Shown piece after piece: positions 1 through 9,498 of a stretch of 64,000 nt of DNA (positions within the stretch are counted from its first letter, which is position 1; each line of letters opens with the position of its first letter). The DNA comes from M3007 sp032115775. GTDB taxonomy: Bacteria > Bacteroidota > Bacteroidia > Chitinophagales > Saprospiraceae. The stretch is taken from positions 1 through 64,000 of the forward strand of contig JAUMBL010000060.1 of NCBI GenBank assembly GCA_032115775.1. Direction: 5' to 3'. The notes beneath the pieces were generated by a model, which was not told where the DNA came from, searched no databases, and saw nothing but the letters and a program-made list of their open reading frames with translations. Made by a program: the position numbers and the translations under genes.

Positions 1-678
1 CCAGAGCAGGGTTTTGACCAGCAACGCCTGTGCGGCGCCTTTGGTGATCCTGCCTAAATCGGACGGCGCGTAGGCGCTGCGCTGCGGCAAATCGGCAATA
101 GCGCGCTGCAAATCGTCTTCTACCAACGCCCATATCTCCGCCTCCGACGCTCTGGGGAGGTTGTATTCACTCGGCGCCAGGAGACGGTCGGCCTTGGGCA
201 CACCACTGAACATCGCGTTCAAATTGTAGAAATACCAGGCGCGAATGAACCGGGCTTCTCCAAGGATGCGGGCCTTCAAAACCGAATCCATCTGAATACC
301 AGGCACGCGCTCCAGCACCACATTGGCGCGATAAATCCCCTCGTAATCCGCCGACCATTCGCTCTCCAGCAAATCGGTATTAACCGGCCCTTTGAAGGTC
401 TCCAACTGGAGCAATTCATTGACGTCGTTGTCGCCGGAGCCGCCTTTTACAGCGTCATCCGACATGATATCGCCCCAAAACCAGCGAAAATGCCCGGCCG
501 GCGACAGTTCGAACTGCAGGGTGGCATAGGCGGCATTGACGGCTGCCACGGCGTCCTCCGGCGTGCGGTAGAAATTTTCCTCGGTTGCGCCCACCAACGG
601 CTTGCGCTCCAGGAATTCTTTTTGGCATCCCAGGACGAGCAGGATAGCCGGCAGTAAAAATCGTAGCGATTTCATCAT
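1..678 (-). CDS. SusD/RagB-like outer-membrane lipoprotein, partial (3' end beyond window)
   Basis: The N-terminal 226 codons of a minus-strand gene run off the left edge. The protein begins MMKSLRFLLPAILLVLGCQK, a lipoprotein signal peptide with the lipobox LVLGC, followed by the SusD N-terminal pattern of alternating helices (FLERKPLVGATEENFYRT, then RAWYFYNLNAMFSGVP). SusD proteins are surface lipoproteins that cap a SusC porin and bind glycans or other nutrients. It lies 20 bp downstream of the SusC gene on the same strand, the normal order of the pair, so co-transcription is expected. The start could be either of two adjacent ATGs (678 or 675). Only about 40% of a typical 500-600 residue SusD is visible, so the ligand cannot be judged. 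Confidence 0.9.
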   Translation of the reverse strand, partial: MMKSLRFLLPAILLVLGCQKEFLERKPLVGATEENFYRTPEDAVAAVNAAYATLQFELSPAGHFRWFWGDIMSDDAVKGGSGDNDVNELLQLETFKGPVNTDLLESEWSADYEGIYRANVVLERVPGIQMDSVLKARILGEARFIRAWYFYNLNAMFSGVPKADRLLAPSEYNLPRASEAEIWALVEDDLQRAIADLPQRSAYAPSDLGRITKGAAQALLVKTLLW

Positions 679-698
679 ATCGTGTTTATTGTAATGGA

Positions 699-3600
699 TC
701 AAAAACTGACATTGATGCCACCCAGCCATACCCTGGCCTGGGGGTAAAATCCGCGGTCAATACCGGCTTCCAATGCGCCGCCATAGGCGCCGATTTCAGG
801 ATCCATGCCGGTGTATTTCGTCAGGGTGAACAAATTTTGCGCCGACACATAGAGGCGAAATTTTTCAAAACGCAGTTTGCGCAGCAGGGAGGCGGGCAGC
901 GAATAGCCCAACTGCAAATTTTTAACGCGCAGGTAGGCGCCGTCCTCCACAAAGCGGTCCGACACCCGGGCGTTTTGATTGGGATCGTTGAGATTGACCC
1001 GGGGTTCGGCATTGGACGTGCCGGGCCCTGTCCAGCGGTTGAGGACGGATACCGGGCGATTGACGTACGTGAAATCGTAGCGCACCGTCGCGTTATAGAT
1101 CTCATTTCCATGGCTTCCCTGCAGGAATACGCCTAGGTCGAAGCCCTTGAACTCGAGGTCGAAGGTCATACCGTAGATAAAATCCGGCGCGGGGTTGCCG
1201 ATCCAGGTTTGGTCGTCGTTGTTGATGACGCCGTCGCCGTTGAGGTCTTTGAAGCGGATATCGCCGGGCGCCGTGGCTTCGTTTTGGAATGCGTGGCGGG
1301 CGATTTCGTCCGTATTTTGGAAAATACCGTCGGTCACGAACCCGAAGAACGCGCCGATCGGCTGGCCGACCTCCGTTTTGGTGACGTTGGCGTTGGCCGA
1401 TTGCACGCGGCCGGCGAATACCGGTTCGCCGCCTTCGCCCAGGCTGGTCACCTCATTTTTCACAAACGCGATGTTACCGCCCGCGCTGTATTTCAGGGCG
1501 CGGTCGCGGTTTCGGTAATTCAGCGCCAATTCCCAGCCGGTATTCCGCACGCTGGCCACATTGCGCACCGGCGGCGCCGTGCCGGCAGTCAGCGGAATAG
1601 GCGCGGCATAGAGCATATCCGAGGTGTTTTTGATGTAAAAATCGCCCGTAAAACTCAGCCTGCCTTCCAGCAATTCCGCATCCAATCCGATATCGGTCTG
1701 GGTAATGGTTTCCCATTTTAAATCCGGATTGGCTGCCGTGAGTGCCACGCTGCCATTGGTGATCACCTGGCCGGGGCCGAAGGTGTAATTCTGGCCGGAG
1801 AACACAATGGTGGTGAAGCCGTAGTCACCGATCCGATCGTTCCCGTTTTGTCCCCAACTGGCGCGGAGTTTCAGGAAATTGACCAACCGGGGATTCCAGA
1901 ATTCCTCCCGGCTCAGCACCCAGCCGGCGGAGACGGAGGGAAAATAGCCGTAGCGGTTGTTAGCGCCGAAGCGAGAAGAGCCGTCTGCCCGGAACGCGGC
2001 GGTGAACAGGTATTTATTGTCTAAGTCGTAGTTAATCCGGCCGAAATAAGACAGCAAGGCCGATTCACCCGCGCCGCCGTACGCGCTTTGTGCGGTAATC
2101 GGGTCAATGGTATTGGAAATGAACGCGTCTTTCGGGTTGTTGGAAGGCAGGTTGGTATTGGCGCCGCCGCTGTACTCGTAGCGGTTTTCGAGCGCGGTGG
2201 TACCGGCCGTCACGACGAGGTTGTGCCGATTCTGGAAAGTGCGCTGGTAAGTAAGCACATTTTCCCACTGCCGGCTGGACCAGGTGTTGTGTTGTTTCAC
2301 AACCGAATTGACCAGGTTTTTTTCCCCTGCAGGCGCGTCGCTGAGGGTTGGATCATTGCTCAAATCAAATCGGGGATAAAAAATATCCCGGGTGGCAAAA
2401 GTCTGGTCGGCGCTGTAGGCGGAGCGGAAGCGCAGGCCTTCCGCCAGTTTCAGTTCGGCAAACACCGCCCCTACCAGTCGGTTGGTACGCCAGCGGTCGT
2501 AGGTTTGCTCGATCGCGTTTACCGGGTTCGTAATATCCGTATCTGCGTAGCGGGAATAGGCGAAGGTACCGTCGGTTTTTCGCACGGGCGTCACCGGATC
2601 CATGTTGAGTGCGCGCACCAGGGGGGTGGTGAACTCGTTGTTTTCGGGCAGGAAGCGGCGCGTGAGGTACGTGAGGCCGATATTAGACCCGAGGCTCAGC
2701 CAGGGTTTTACCTCCTGCGTACCGTTCAATCGGGCGGTATAGCGCTGGAAGCCGGATTTATCGCCGCCTACGATGCCGTCTTGGTTGAAATAATTGCCCG
2801 ACAGCGTGTAGGCGCTTTTGGCGCTCCCGCCGCTAAAGTTGAGTTGGTGGCTGCTCATGGGCGCATCGGAAAAAATAGCGTCCAGCCAATTAGTACCCTG
2901 TCCGAGCAAGTCCGGATTAGCAAATTCCGGCAGCGGCGTTTGTCCGGCGGCGATATGCGCTTCGTTGGAGAGGATGGCATATTCCCGGGCGGACAGCAGG
3001 TTGGCGGTTTTCCAGGGGCTTTGGATCCCGAAATAGGCGTCGTATCCAATCCGACCCGGTTGATCTTTCTTTCCGGATTTGGTGGTAATCAGCACCACCC
3101 CATTCGCGCCGCGCGCACCGTATATCGCGGCGGAGGAAGCATCTTTGAGCACGTCTATCCGCTCGATATCGTTTGGATTCAGAAAATCCAGTCCTTCAAC
3201 TGGAATACCGTCCACGATGTACAGCGGATCGGCGTTGTTGATCGTGCCGGTACCGCGGATGCGGACGGTCAGCGGACTGCCGGGAGCGCCGGAGTTTTGG
3301 GTGACCTGTACGCCGGCGGTGCGACCCTGGAGCGCCTGTTCCGTGCGCAGGATCGGCAATTCGCTGATTTCTTCCGCCGTGACCGACGCTACGGCGCCGG
3401 AAATCGTACTGCGCTTTTGGGCGCCGTAGCCGACAACCACGACTTCATCTATCAGGGCATTGTTTTCTTCTAAAATAATATTGAGCACGCGCTGCGATCC
3501 GATCCGAACGGTTTGCTCGACAAAGCCGGTATAAGCGAAGCGGACAAGGGTGTTTTCGTCCGGCACGTCTATTTTAAAATTGCCGTTCACATCCGTGACG

Positions 3601-3743
3601 GCGCCGGCTGCCGCGCCCTGAACCGCCACGGTAGCCCCGATGAGCGGTTCGCCGAGGCCGGTTACCCGACCCGTCACTGAAATTTGGCCGTACAGCCCGG
3701 CGGATAGCAGGCAGCAGGCGCACAGGAGGAGATATTTGCTCAT
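699..3743 (-). CDS. SusC/RagA-family TonB-linked outer-membrane transporter
   Basis: A 1014-residue TonB-dependent transporter. A signal peptide (MSKYLLLCACCLLSAGLYGQ) is followed by a carboxypeptidase-regulatory-like domain (about residues 22-95: VTGRVTGLGEPLIGATV, TDVNGNFKI), the SusC hallmark DEVVVVGYGAQKR, a plug domain (RIRGTGTINNADPLYIVDG, IDVLKDASSAAIYGARGANG) and a 22-strand type barrel ending in the aromatic terminus INVSF. The reading frame extends upstream to a TTG, but the ATG at 3743 gives the proper signal peptide. With the adjoining SusD gene it should form a lidded importer powered by TonB. It is preceded on its strand by a secreted putative binding protein, from which it is separated by two hairpins, so it may have its own promoter, although I could not find a clear one. 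Confidence 0.95.
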   Translation of the reverse strand: MSKYLLLCACCLLSAGLYGQISVTGRVTGLGEPLIGATVAVQGAAAGAVTDVNGNFKIDVPDENTLVRFAYTGFVEQTVRIGSQRVLNIILEENNALIDEVVVVGYGAQKRSTISGAVASVTAEEISELPILRTEQALQGRTAGVQVTQNSGAPGSPLTVRIRGTGTINNADPLYIVDGIPVEGLDFLNPNDIERIDVLKDASSAAIYGARGANGVVLITTKSGKKDQPGRIGYDAYFGIQSPWKTANLLSAREYAILSNEAHIAAGQTPLPEFANPDLLGQGTNWLDAIFSDAPMSSHQLNFSGGSAKSAYTLSGNYFNQDGIVGGDKSGFQRYTARLNGTQEVKPWLSLGSNIGLTYLTRRFLPENNEFTTPLVRALNMDPVTPVRKTDGTFAYSRYADTDITNPVNAIEQTYDRWRTNRLVGAVFAELKLAEGLRFRSAYSADQTFATRDIFYPRFDLSNDPTLSDAPAGEKNLVNSVVKQHNTWSSRQWENVLTYQRTFQNRHNLVVTAGTTALENRYEYSGGANTNLPSNNPKDAFISNTIDPITAQSAYGGAGESALLSYFGRINYDLDNKYLFTAAFRADGSSRFGANNRYGYFPSVSAGWVLSREEFWNPRLVNFLKLRASWGQNGNDRIGDYGFTTIVFSGQNYTFGPGQVITNGSVALTAANPDLKWETITQTDIGLDAELLEGRLSFTGDFYIKNTSDMLYAAPIPLTAGTAPPVRNVASVRNTGWELALNYRNRDRALKYSAGGNIAFVKNEVTSLGEGGEPVFAGRVQSANANVTKTEVGQPIGAFFGFVTDGIFQNTDEIARHAFQNEATAPGDIRFKDLNGDGVINNDDQTWIGNPAPDFIYGMTFDLEFKGFDLGVFLQGSHGNEIYNATVRYDFTYVNRPVSVLNRWTGPGTSNAEPRVNLNDPNQNARVSDRFVEDGAYLRVKNLQLGYSLPASLLRKLRFEKFRLYVSAQNLFTLTKYTGMDPEIGAYGGALEAGIDRGFYPQARVWLGGINVSF

Positions 3744-3833
3744 GAAAAACAGGCTTTTGCTGGAACCATTTTGCAATCGGGGTTGCGTAAAAAGCCCCTT
3801 GATGCTTTACGAAGAAAAATTATATTTTGAATC

Positions 3834-3871
3834 GTTGTCTTTTTTGGGCTTTTTGTTAAAAAAAAGACAAC
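3834..3871. terminator. A/T-rich hairpin upstream of the SusC gene
   Basis: GTTGTCTTTTTT and AAAAAAAAGACAAC form a stem of about 12 bp around a short loop. It lies between the gene ending at 4033 and the SusC start and could end transcription from the upstream gene or act as a leader hairpin. Confidence 0.5.
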
Positions 3872-3933
3872 AATTCATTATTTTACGGAGTTGGGCAATA
3901 AGTCTGACGGCTCTTTAAATAAGAAAATATTTT

Positions 3934-4026
3934 GTTTGGGCGTCTGTTTTTTGATTTTTTTTTAGAAAAAATCAAAAAACAGACGCCCAAACATCATTTT
4001 ATTTCGCCGCCGGAGGCGGCGAAATA
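3934..4026. terminator. Composite double-hairpin terminator
   Basis: Two consecutive hairpins follow the stop codon of the gene ending at 4033. The first on that strand is TATTTCGCCGCC/GGCGGCGAAATA (4000-4026, perfect 12-bp stem, 3-nt loop); the second is a long stem based on GTTTGGGCGTCTG with a T/A-rich upper part (3934-3992). The same pair of modules recurs at other gene ends in the window. Confidence 0.75.
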
Positions 4027-4032
4027 CTTTTT

Positions 4033-6078
4033 CTATTGTTTTACAAAACGGGCGCTGCTGAAGCGATTACCAGCAAACGCCAGCACGGTATATACGCCCG
4101 ACGGCCAATCAGCCGTTTGCAGCTGGAATACGCTATCCTGCAGGCGGCCTTCGTACAGAACCTGTCCGTTGCCGCTCATCACCCGAATGGTAGCGGGTTC
4201 CGGCCGGCCGCTGAGCGCAATTTGTACGAGATCGCTCGTCAGGGTAGGTTGCAGGCGCAGCCATTCGCGGTCGAATTCGAGGTTGCGGGTGCTGTTGGTA
4301 CAGTCCACGTTGGTGGCGCACAGCGCGAAGCAGGTATTGATGACGGTATCTTGCTGCACCGGATTAAGCAGGCGGTCGTTGAAATTTTGCGGCTGCGCGC
4401 AGGACTGTCCCGCCAGATTTTCCTTGCAGGAGAAATCGGGGCAGGGGCCGTTGGCAAAGGTGTAAAAGCCGCCGTAGCCGCGCTCGCGTTCGATGGTCAG
4501 GGCGTACACCCCGTCGCCGTTGTCGTCGAACATGCGGAAGCGTCCGCCCGGAGCGCCGAACTCCGCGCCGCCGGCGAGATAAACACCTTCGGGGTTGGGC
4601 GTGACGGCGCCCATACCGAGGTTATAGGTAATCTGTACACTTTGTCCGCAACCGTAGCAGCTGTTGAAGCAGACCGGCGCCAAGGTCGTATTGCCGCTGA
4701 GCACCAGTTTGCGGTTTGTGAACACATTGGGGCCGTCGTAGGTGGTTTGGGTGCAAGCCGAAGTCACCTGGAACATTTCCACGGCGGCGTAGTTATCCAG
4801 GTTGAATTTGTACTCATGCAGGCCTACGGGCAGGTTAAGCGTGACTTCCCAGATACCGTCGCCGTCAAAATCGAGCATTGGATTTGCATCGCCCGACCAG
4901 CCGTTGAAGCCGCCGCTGACATACACCTTATTGAACGCGCCGGCGTACTGGGTCATATCGGCTTTCAGCACCACCGAGGCCAGTTGCGGGCCGCCGCTCG
5001 AGCATACCTTGATATCATCCAGGTAATACGTTTGATCCGTGGTGGGGCTCACGCCGAAATCGGTGAACAGCGTGATGGTGTTGTAGATAAACCCTTTTGC
5101 CGGTTGGTTCGGCGCTTCGATAGAGGGGAGGCTGACGTCGAAGCAGAGTTCCACCCATTCGTTCAGGGTCGTGACCGGTTGGGTGAACACCCAGTTGGGG
5201 CCGCCGTTGGGCGAGCCTTCCAGTTTGAGCGTCAGGTTGCCGGGATGGTCGGTGTGGAAGAGGATACAGACCTGGCCGCCGTTCGTCACATCCACCGGCG
5301 TGGCGGGGTTCGGGTTCGAAAACGCACCCGCCCAGACTTGCGCGCCGGCCGGTTTTTTAAACTGCAGGACCGTCGCGCTGGTATTCAGACCCGTCGCATT
5401 CGGGTTGGCGATGGTGCTGGTGGGTTGGCCGTCCAGCGAACTGCCGAAATACTGGAACGTGGTCGTGGTCGCCGGATTTTCAAAATCCAGCACCGTCACG
5501 CAGTTGATGGCCGGTTTGACGATAATATCGTCTAGGTAGAACGTCAGGTCGCTCGTCGGGCTGACGCCGAAATCGGCGAACAGGGTAATGGTGTTATACA
5601 GGTGCCCATTGGCGGGTTGGTTTGGCGCTTCGATGGACGGAAGGCTGATATCGAAGCTGAGTTCCACCCACTGATTGAGGGTCGTAACCGGTTGCGTGAG
5701 CACCCAGTTGGGGCCGCCGTCGGGCGAGCCTTCCAGTTTCAACGTGAGGTTACCCGGGTGATCGGTATGAAACTTGATGCATACCTTGCCGCCGTTGATG
5801 ACGTTCACCGGCATGGTAGGGTTGGGGTTCGAGAACGCGCCCGCCCAGACTTGTGCGCCGGCCGGTTTTTTAAACTCCATCACCTTGGCGCTGGTGTTGA
5901 TCCCGCTCGGGTTGGGATTTGCGATGCTTGCGGTCAGCTGCCCGTCGAGCGCGCTGCCGAAATACTGAAACGTGGTGGAGGTCGCCGCCGTTTCAAAATC
6001 GAGGATAGTCGTTTGCGCGCCCACGATTGCCGTTGCTGCAAACATCCACGCCAAAGTCAAAAGTATAGATCTGGCCAT
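4033..6078 (-). CDS. Secreted protein with duplicated jelly-roll-like domain and type IX secretion tail
   Basis: A 681-residue exported protein (signal peptide MARSILLTLAWMFAATAIVGAQ). Residues 25-195 and 196-about 360 are a tandem duplication of a 171-residue module, roughly 80% identical (shared HTDHPGNLTLKLEGSP and AQVWAGAFSNPNP), resembling carbohydrate-binding beta-sandwich domains. Next come two Ig/E-set-like units (YVSGGFNGWSGDANPM, then VYLAGGAEFGAPGGRF) like starch-binding or pullulanase-type modules, and a C-terminal type IX secretion sorting domain (VRVMSGNGQVLYEG-like, ending SARFVKQ). No catalytic domain is seen, so it is probably a surface glycan-binding protein serving the neighbouring SusC/SusD. 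The ATG at 6078 is chosen over an upstream TTG because it opens the signal peptide. Specific ligand unknown. Confidence 0.8.
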   Translation of the reverse strand: MARSILLTLAWMFAATAIVGAQTTILDFETAATSTTFQYFGSALDGQLTASIANPNPSGINTSAKVMEFKKPAGAQVWAGAFSNPNPTMPVNVINGGKVCIKFHTDHPGNLTLKLEGSPDGGPNWVLTQPVTTLNQWVELSFDISLPSIEAPNQPANGHLYNTITLFADFGVSPTSDLTFYLDDIIVKPAINCVTVLDFENPATTTTFQYFGSSLDGQPTSTIANPNATGLNTSATVLQFKKPAGAQVWAGAFSNPNPATPVDVTNGGQVCILFHTDHPGNLTLKLEGSPNGGPNWVFTQPVTTLNEWVELCFDVSLPSIEAPNQPAKGFIYNTITLFTDFGVSPTTDQTYYLDDIKVCSSGGPQLASVVLKADMTQYAGAFNKVYVSGGFNGWSGDANPMLDFDGDGIWEVTLNLPVGLHEYKFNLDNYAAVEMFQVTSACTQTTYDGPNVFTNRKLVLSGNTTLAPVCFNSCYGCGQSVQITYNLGMGAVTPNPEGVYLAGGAEFGAPGGRFRMFDDNGDGVYALTIERERGYGGFYTFANGPCPDFSCKENLAGQSCAQPQNFNDRLLNPVQQDTVINTCFALCATNVDCTNSTRNLEFDREWLRLQPTLTSDLVQIALSGRPEPATIRVMSGNGQVLYEGRLQDSVFQLQTADWPSGVYTVLAFAGNRFSSARFVKQ

Positions 6079-6138
6079 AGTCGGTATAAACTTTTTTAGT
6101 TTTAAAATATAATTCGGCACAAAACCGATTTGAAGTGG

Positions 6139-6146
6139 CAAAATTA
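6139..6146 (-). promoter_or_regulatory. Candidate -7 element for the secreted-protein/SusC/SusD locus
   Basis: On the minus strand the octamer TAATTTTG matches the Bacteroidota -7 consensus TAnnTTTG exactly and lies about 60 bp before the ATG at 6078. No TTG is found at the -33 position, which fits a promoter that depends on an activator. Inferred from consensus only. Confidence 0.4.
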
Positions 6147-6210
6147 TGGCTAAACCCTGGCCTTCCCTTTATTTTCCTATACGACACCGTTACACACCGG
6201 CAAAAAAAAC

Positions 6211-6243
6211 ACTACGACAACAGTACGACAACACTACGACAAC
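6211..6243. promoter_or_regulatory. Three 11-bp direct repeats, candidate operator
   Basis: ACTACGACAAC (6211-6221), AGTACGACAAC (6222-6232) and ACTACGACAAC (6233-6243) follow each other without gaps, with a degenerate relative (TACGACACCG) near 6180. An 11-bp period keeps sites on the same face of the helix. They sit between divergent regulator and target genes, so they are a plausible binding site for the LuxR-type regulator at 6310. Confidence 0.45.
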
Positions 6244-6309
6244 CCCTGTAACGGCGCCTGTTTTTCTTACTTTGGATAATATGCTTACTTTAGCGGACGC
6301 ATACCAGCC

Positions 6310-9192
6310 ATGCACGCAGCACACCTTATATTATTTTTCGCGATCCTCCTGTCGAGCGTCTTGCGCGCGCAACCCGTCAACCTGGGTTTGCCGCCCGTGA
6401 CGAACTATACCCGGTCGGATTACCGTGCCGGCACCCAAAATTGGGATGCCGCGCAGGATGCCCGCGGCCTGTTGTTTTTTGCCAACAACGAAGGGTTGCT
6501 GCAATTTGACGGCACGTATTGGAGTCTTTATCCGATTGCCAACGGCACCTGCGTACGCGCCGTTTGTATCGGATCCGACGGGCGGATCTATGTTGGCGGA
6601 CAGGGCGAGTTGGGTTATTTTCAACCCGACGGGCAGGGGCGGCTGGGCTATCGCTCCCTATGCGCTTTGCTCGCTCCGTCCGACCGGCGTTTTGAGGATG
6701 TCTGGGACATTGTAGCAGACTCCGCCGGCGCGGTTTGGTTTCGGACGGATGATTTCCTCCTCCGCTACCAGGATCAGCGGTTACATACCTACCGGCTGGG
6801 GCGCACGATCTCGTTCATGGGGCTGGCAGGGCGCGCGTTATGGGTACAGGACGACGCCGGGCAACTGCATCGTTGGAACGGAACGCGCTTTGAAAACAGC
6901 CGAATAGCCGGTACTGCAGGCAGCATCATTACGGCCATGCTGCCCTGGGAAAACGACACGATCTTGGTTGCATATTTAAAACACGGCATTTATGCGTTGG
7001 CCGGGAACAGCCTGCAGCCCTGGAAAACGCCGGCAGACGCCTTTTTAAAAGAAAAAAGAATTTATCACGCCGCCTTGCTGCCGGATCGCCGGATCGCGCT
7101 GGCGAGCTCGCTGGGCGGCCTGGTCGTACTGGGCGCCGACCGCAGGCCGCTACTACATATTCGAAAAAACAACGGCTTGCAAAACAACAACGTGCTGGCC
7201 GTGTGCTGCGATGCGTCCGGCAACCTGTGGCTGGGCCTCGACAATGGCATTGATCTGGTAGAAATCAACGCCCCGTTTTACCGCATTTTGCCCGACGCCG
7301 ATCTGGAGGGCGCCGCGTATGCCGCCTGTGTGTACGAAAATCGGCTCTACCTGGGCACGTCCAACGGTTTGTATTCCAAACCCTGGCAACCGTATTACGA
7401 TCCTTTCCAAGACCGCGGTTTTGAACTGGTCCGAGGCAGCACCGGACAGGTGTGGGGGCTGGATATTGCAGATAACACGCTTTTTATGGGGCATCATGAG
7501 GGTGCGTTTCGCGTGAAAGGGGAGCAGGCCGGCAACCTGGCGACCGCTGGCGGAACTTGGAGGTATGTCCAATTAAACGATACGATCCTGATCGCCGGCG
7601 GGTATGCCGGCCTGGCCGTGTTTCAACGCAAAAAGGGCGGTCCGTGGCAGTACCGATACCCCTTAAAAGGGCTGGACGAATCCTGCCGGATCATGGAACT
7701 CGCAGACGACGGCGTCCTTTGGGTATCGCATCCCTACCGCGGCGTATTCAAAGTTACCTATCAGCACCCAAAAGACACCGTGCGCACCCGCTTGTACGGC
7801 CGGGCTGACGGCCTGCCTTCCGATTTACTAAACTACGTATTCAAACTCGGGAAACAGATCGTCGTGGCTGCTGACGGCGGTTTATTTCATTACGATAAAG
7901 CCTCCGACCGCTTTGTCCATGCCGCGGAACTGGAAAAATGGCTGGATCCCGCCGTCCGCACCCGCCTGTTACGCGCCGATTGGCACGGCAATATCTGGTT
8001 TGCGCACGGAGAGGACGTCGGCGTGCTGTGGGTGCGGGACGAGGGCGTCCGAAAACAGGTGCGAAAACAGGTTTTCCCCGAACTGAACGGCCAACTGGTC
8101 GGCGGCTTCGAACAAATTCAAATGGTGGACGACCGCCACGTCATGGTGGCCACGCAAAAGGGATTCGTGCACTTGGACTTGCGGCAACTGGCCGGTTTGG
8201 ATACCCAATTGCGGGTTGCCATTAGCAGCGTGCGGCTCAATGAGCACGGCGACAGCCTGTTGTACGGCGGTTTCCCGACGGATCCGCCGTACAGGCCGGT
8301 CTTACCCTACCAACTAAACAGCCTGCGTTTTGCCTTCGGCGCCCTGCCGGTCGGGGGCGGCCGCCCGGTTTTATACAGCGTACTGCTGGAAGGCTTGGAC
8401 AAAAACTGGTCGGTCTGGAGCGAACAGACGCTGCTCGACTACGCCCACCTGCCGGCCGGGGACTACACCTTCAAGGTGCGCGCCCGCAACAGCGCCGGCG
8501 TGGAGAGCCCCATCGCCGCCTTTCGTTTCCGCATTCGGCCGCCCTGGTATGCCGGATTTTGGGCGTACTGCGTGTACGCGCTTGCCGTGATCGCCGGAAT
8601 CAGCGCCTTGTTTTTTCGCCAGCAGCGGAAATTTGAAAGCGAAAAAGCCGAGCTCGCCTCCGAACACCTGCAGGAAAGTACCGCCCAGCGCCGGAGAATG
8701 CAGCAGCACGAACAGGAAATCGTCCGCTTGCAAAATGAAAAACTGGAGTCCGAAGTCCAGCACAAAAACAAGGAACTGGCGCTGGCAACCATGCACCTGG
8801 TGCAAAAAGGAGAAATACTGACCAGCCTGCAGGAGGAACTGGACAAAATTTTACAAAAAAAATTGGACGGGTCGGAATTGCGGCAGGAACTGCAGCGGAT
8901 TTTGCGGCTCTTGCAATACGATGCGCAAATTGCCGACGATTGGGAGCAATTCGCCTACCACTTCGACGCCGTGTACGGCGATTTTTTGAAGCGCCTGCGC
9001 GACAAATTCCCGGAGCTAAGCCCCAATGATTACCGGCTTTGCGCCTATTTGCGCATGAACCTGAGCACCAAAGAAATTGCGCACCTGATGAATATTTCCA
9101 TCCGCGGCGTAGAGGGCGCCCGCTACCGGCTGCGCAAAAAACTGAACCTGCCGAATGAGGATAATTTGGTGGCGTTTTTGATGGAGACGTAG
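6310..9192 (+). CDS. Membrane-spanning regulator: periplasmic two-component-regulator propeller, Y_Y_Y domain, LuxR-type HTH
   Basis: A 960-residue one-protein sensor-regulator. A signal peptide (MHAAHLILFFAILLSSVLRAQ) leads into about 640 residues of propeller repeats (recurring LWLGLDNGI, VWFRTDDFL type strands), a Y_Y_Y domain (about 664-737, YSVLLEGLDKNWSVWSE), one membrane helix (about 745-768, GFWAYCVYALAVIAGISALF), a coiled coil (about 770-880) and a C-terminal LuxR/GerE-like helix-turn-helix (about 902-950, LSTKEIAHLMNISIRGVE). No histidine kinase or receiver domain is present, unlike hybrid two-component systems. Such proteins sense breakdown products of a glycan in the periplasm and switch on the adjacent uptake locus. 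It is divergent from that locus, and the repeats at 6211-6243 lie in between. Signal molecule unknown. Confidence 0.88.
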   Translation: MHAAHLILFFAILLSSVLRAQPVNLGLPPVTNYTRSDYRAGTQNWDAAQDARGLLFFANNEGLLQFDGTYWSLYPIANGTCVRAVCIGSDGRIYVGGQGELGYFQPDGQGRLGYRSLCALLAPSDRRFEDVWDIVADSAGAVWFRTDDFLLRYQDQRLHTYRLGRTISFMGLAGRALWVQDDAGQLHRWNGTRFENSRIAGTAGSIITAMLPWENDTILVAYLKHGIYALAGNSLQPWKTPADAFLKEKRIYHAALLPDRRIALASSLGGLVVLGADRRPLLHIRKNNGLQNNNVLAVCCDASGNLWLGLDNGIDLVEINAPFYRILPDADLEGAAYAACVYENRLYLGTSNGLYSKPWQPYYDPFQDRGFELVRGSTGQVWGLDIADNTLFMGHHEGAFRVKGEQAGNLATAGGTWRYVQLNDTILIAGGYAGLAVFQRKKGGPWQYRYPLKGLDESCRIMELADDGVLWVSHPYRGVFKVTYQHPKDTVRTRLYGRADGLPSDLLNYVFKLGKQIVVAADGGLFHYDKASDRFVHAAELEKWLDPAVRTRLLRADWHGNIWFAHGEDVGVLWVRDEGVRKQVRKQVFPELNGQLVGGFEQIQMVDDRHVMVATQKGFVHLDLRQLAGLDTQLRVAISSVRLNEHGDSLLYGGFPTDPPYRPVLPYQLNSLRFAFGALPVGGGRPVLYSVLLEGLDKNWSVWSEQTLLDYAHLPAGDYTFKVRARNSAGVESPIAAFRFRIRPPWYAGFWAYCVYALAVIAGISALFFRQQRKFESEKAELASEHLQESTAQRRRMQQHEQEIVRLQNEKLESEVQHKNKELALATMHLVQKGEILTSLQEELDKILQKKLDGSELRQELQRILRLLQYDAQIADDWEQFAYHFDAVYGDFLKRLRDKFPELSPNDYRLCAYLRMNLSTKEIAHLMNISIRGVEGARYRLRKKLNLPNEDNLVAFLMET

Positions 9193-9299
9193 GGCTGCGC
9201 GGCCGGCCATGCGGCCGTCCTATTCGCGGGCGATTGGCGGTAAGCGTAATAAACCCATACATGGCGCGTGAAACAAAAAATATTATAACTAGTTAGCCA

Positions 9300-9375
9300 A
9301 ACCCCGAAGGGGTGACATTATTCTAGCTCGGTTGGTGTTTTGCCATTAAAACCCCGAAGGGGTGACATTATTATG
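9300..9375. repeat. Two ACCCCGAAGGGGTGAC repeats, 50 bp apart
   Basis: Copies at 9300-9325 and 9350-9375 of the palindromic motif CCCCGAAGGGG followed by TGACATTATT. This 9193-9498 gap between the regulator and the hydrogenase protease holds no supported gene; a third related inverted pair of ATAATGTC/GACATTAT words lies at about 9416 and 9490. Confidence 0.85.
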
Positions 9376-9498
9376 CCGTTTACGTATTTTTTGGGCTTTC
9401 GGAACGGATGTTTTGAAATAATGTCAGCTATTGGATCTCCGGCTAGCCAGTTACAGAATATTTTTTTGGCGCGACTGCACAGGCGCCCGGACATTATT

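Noticed and set aside
2088..3473. Plus-strand frame of 461 codons opposite the SusC gene
   Set aside because: Antisense shadow of a SusC gene with intact plug and barrel motifs.
4036..5535. Plus-strand frame of 499 codons opposite the secreted duplicated-domain gene
   Set aside because: Antisense shadow; its apparent internal repeats only mirror the duplicated domain of the real gene.
9191..9240. CGGCCG-rich short dyad after the regulator gene as a terminator
   Set aside because: The arms are short and self-palindromic and no U-tract follows, so it is not convincing.
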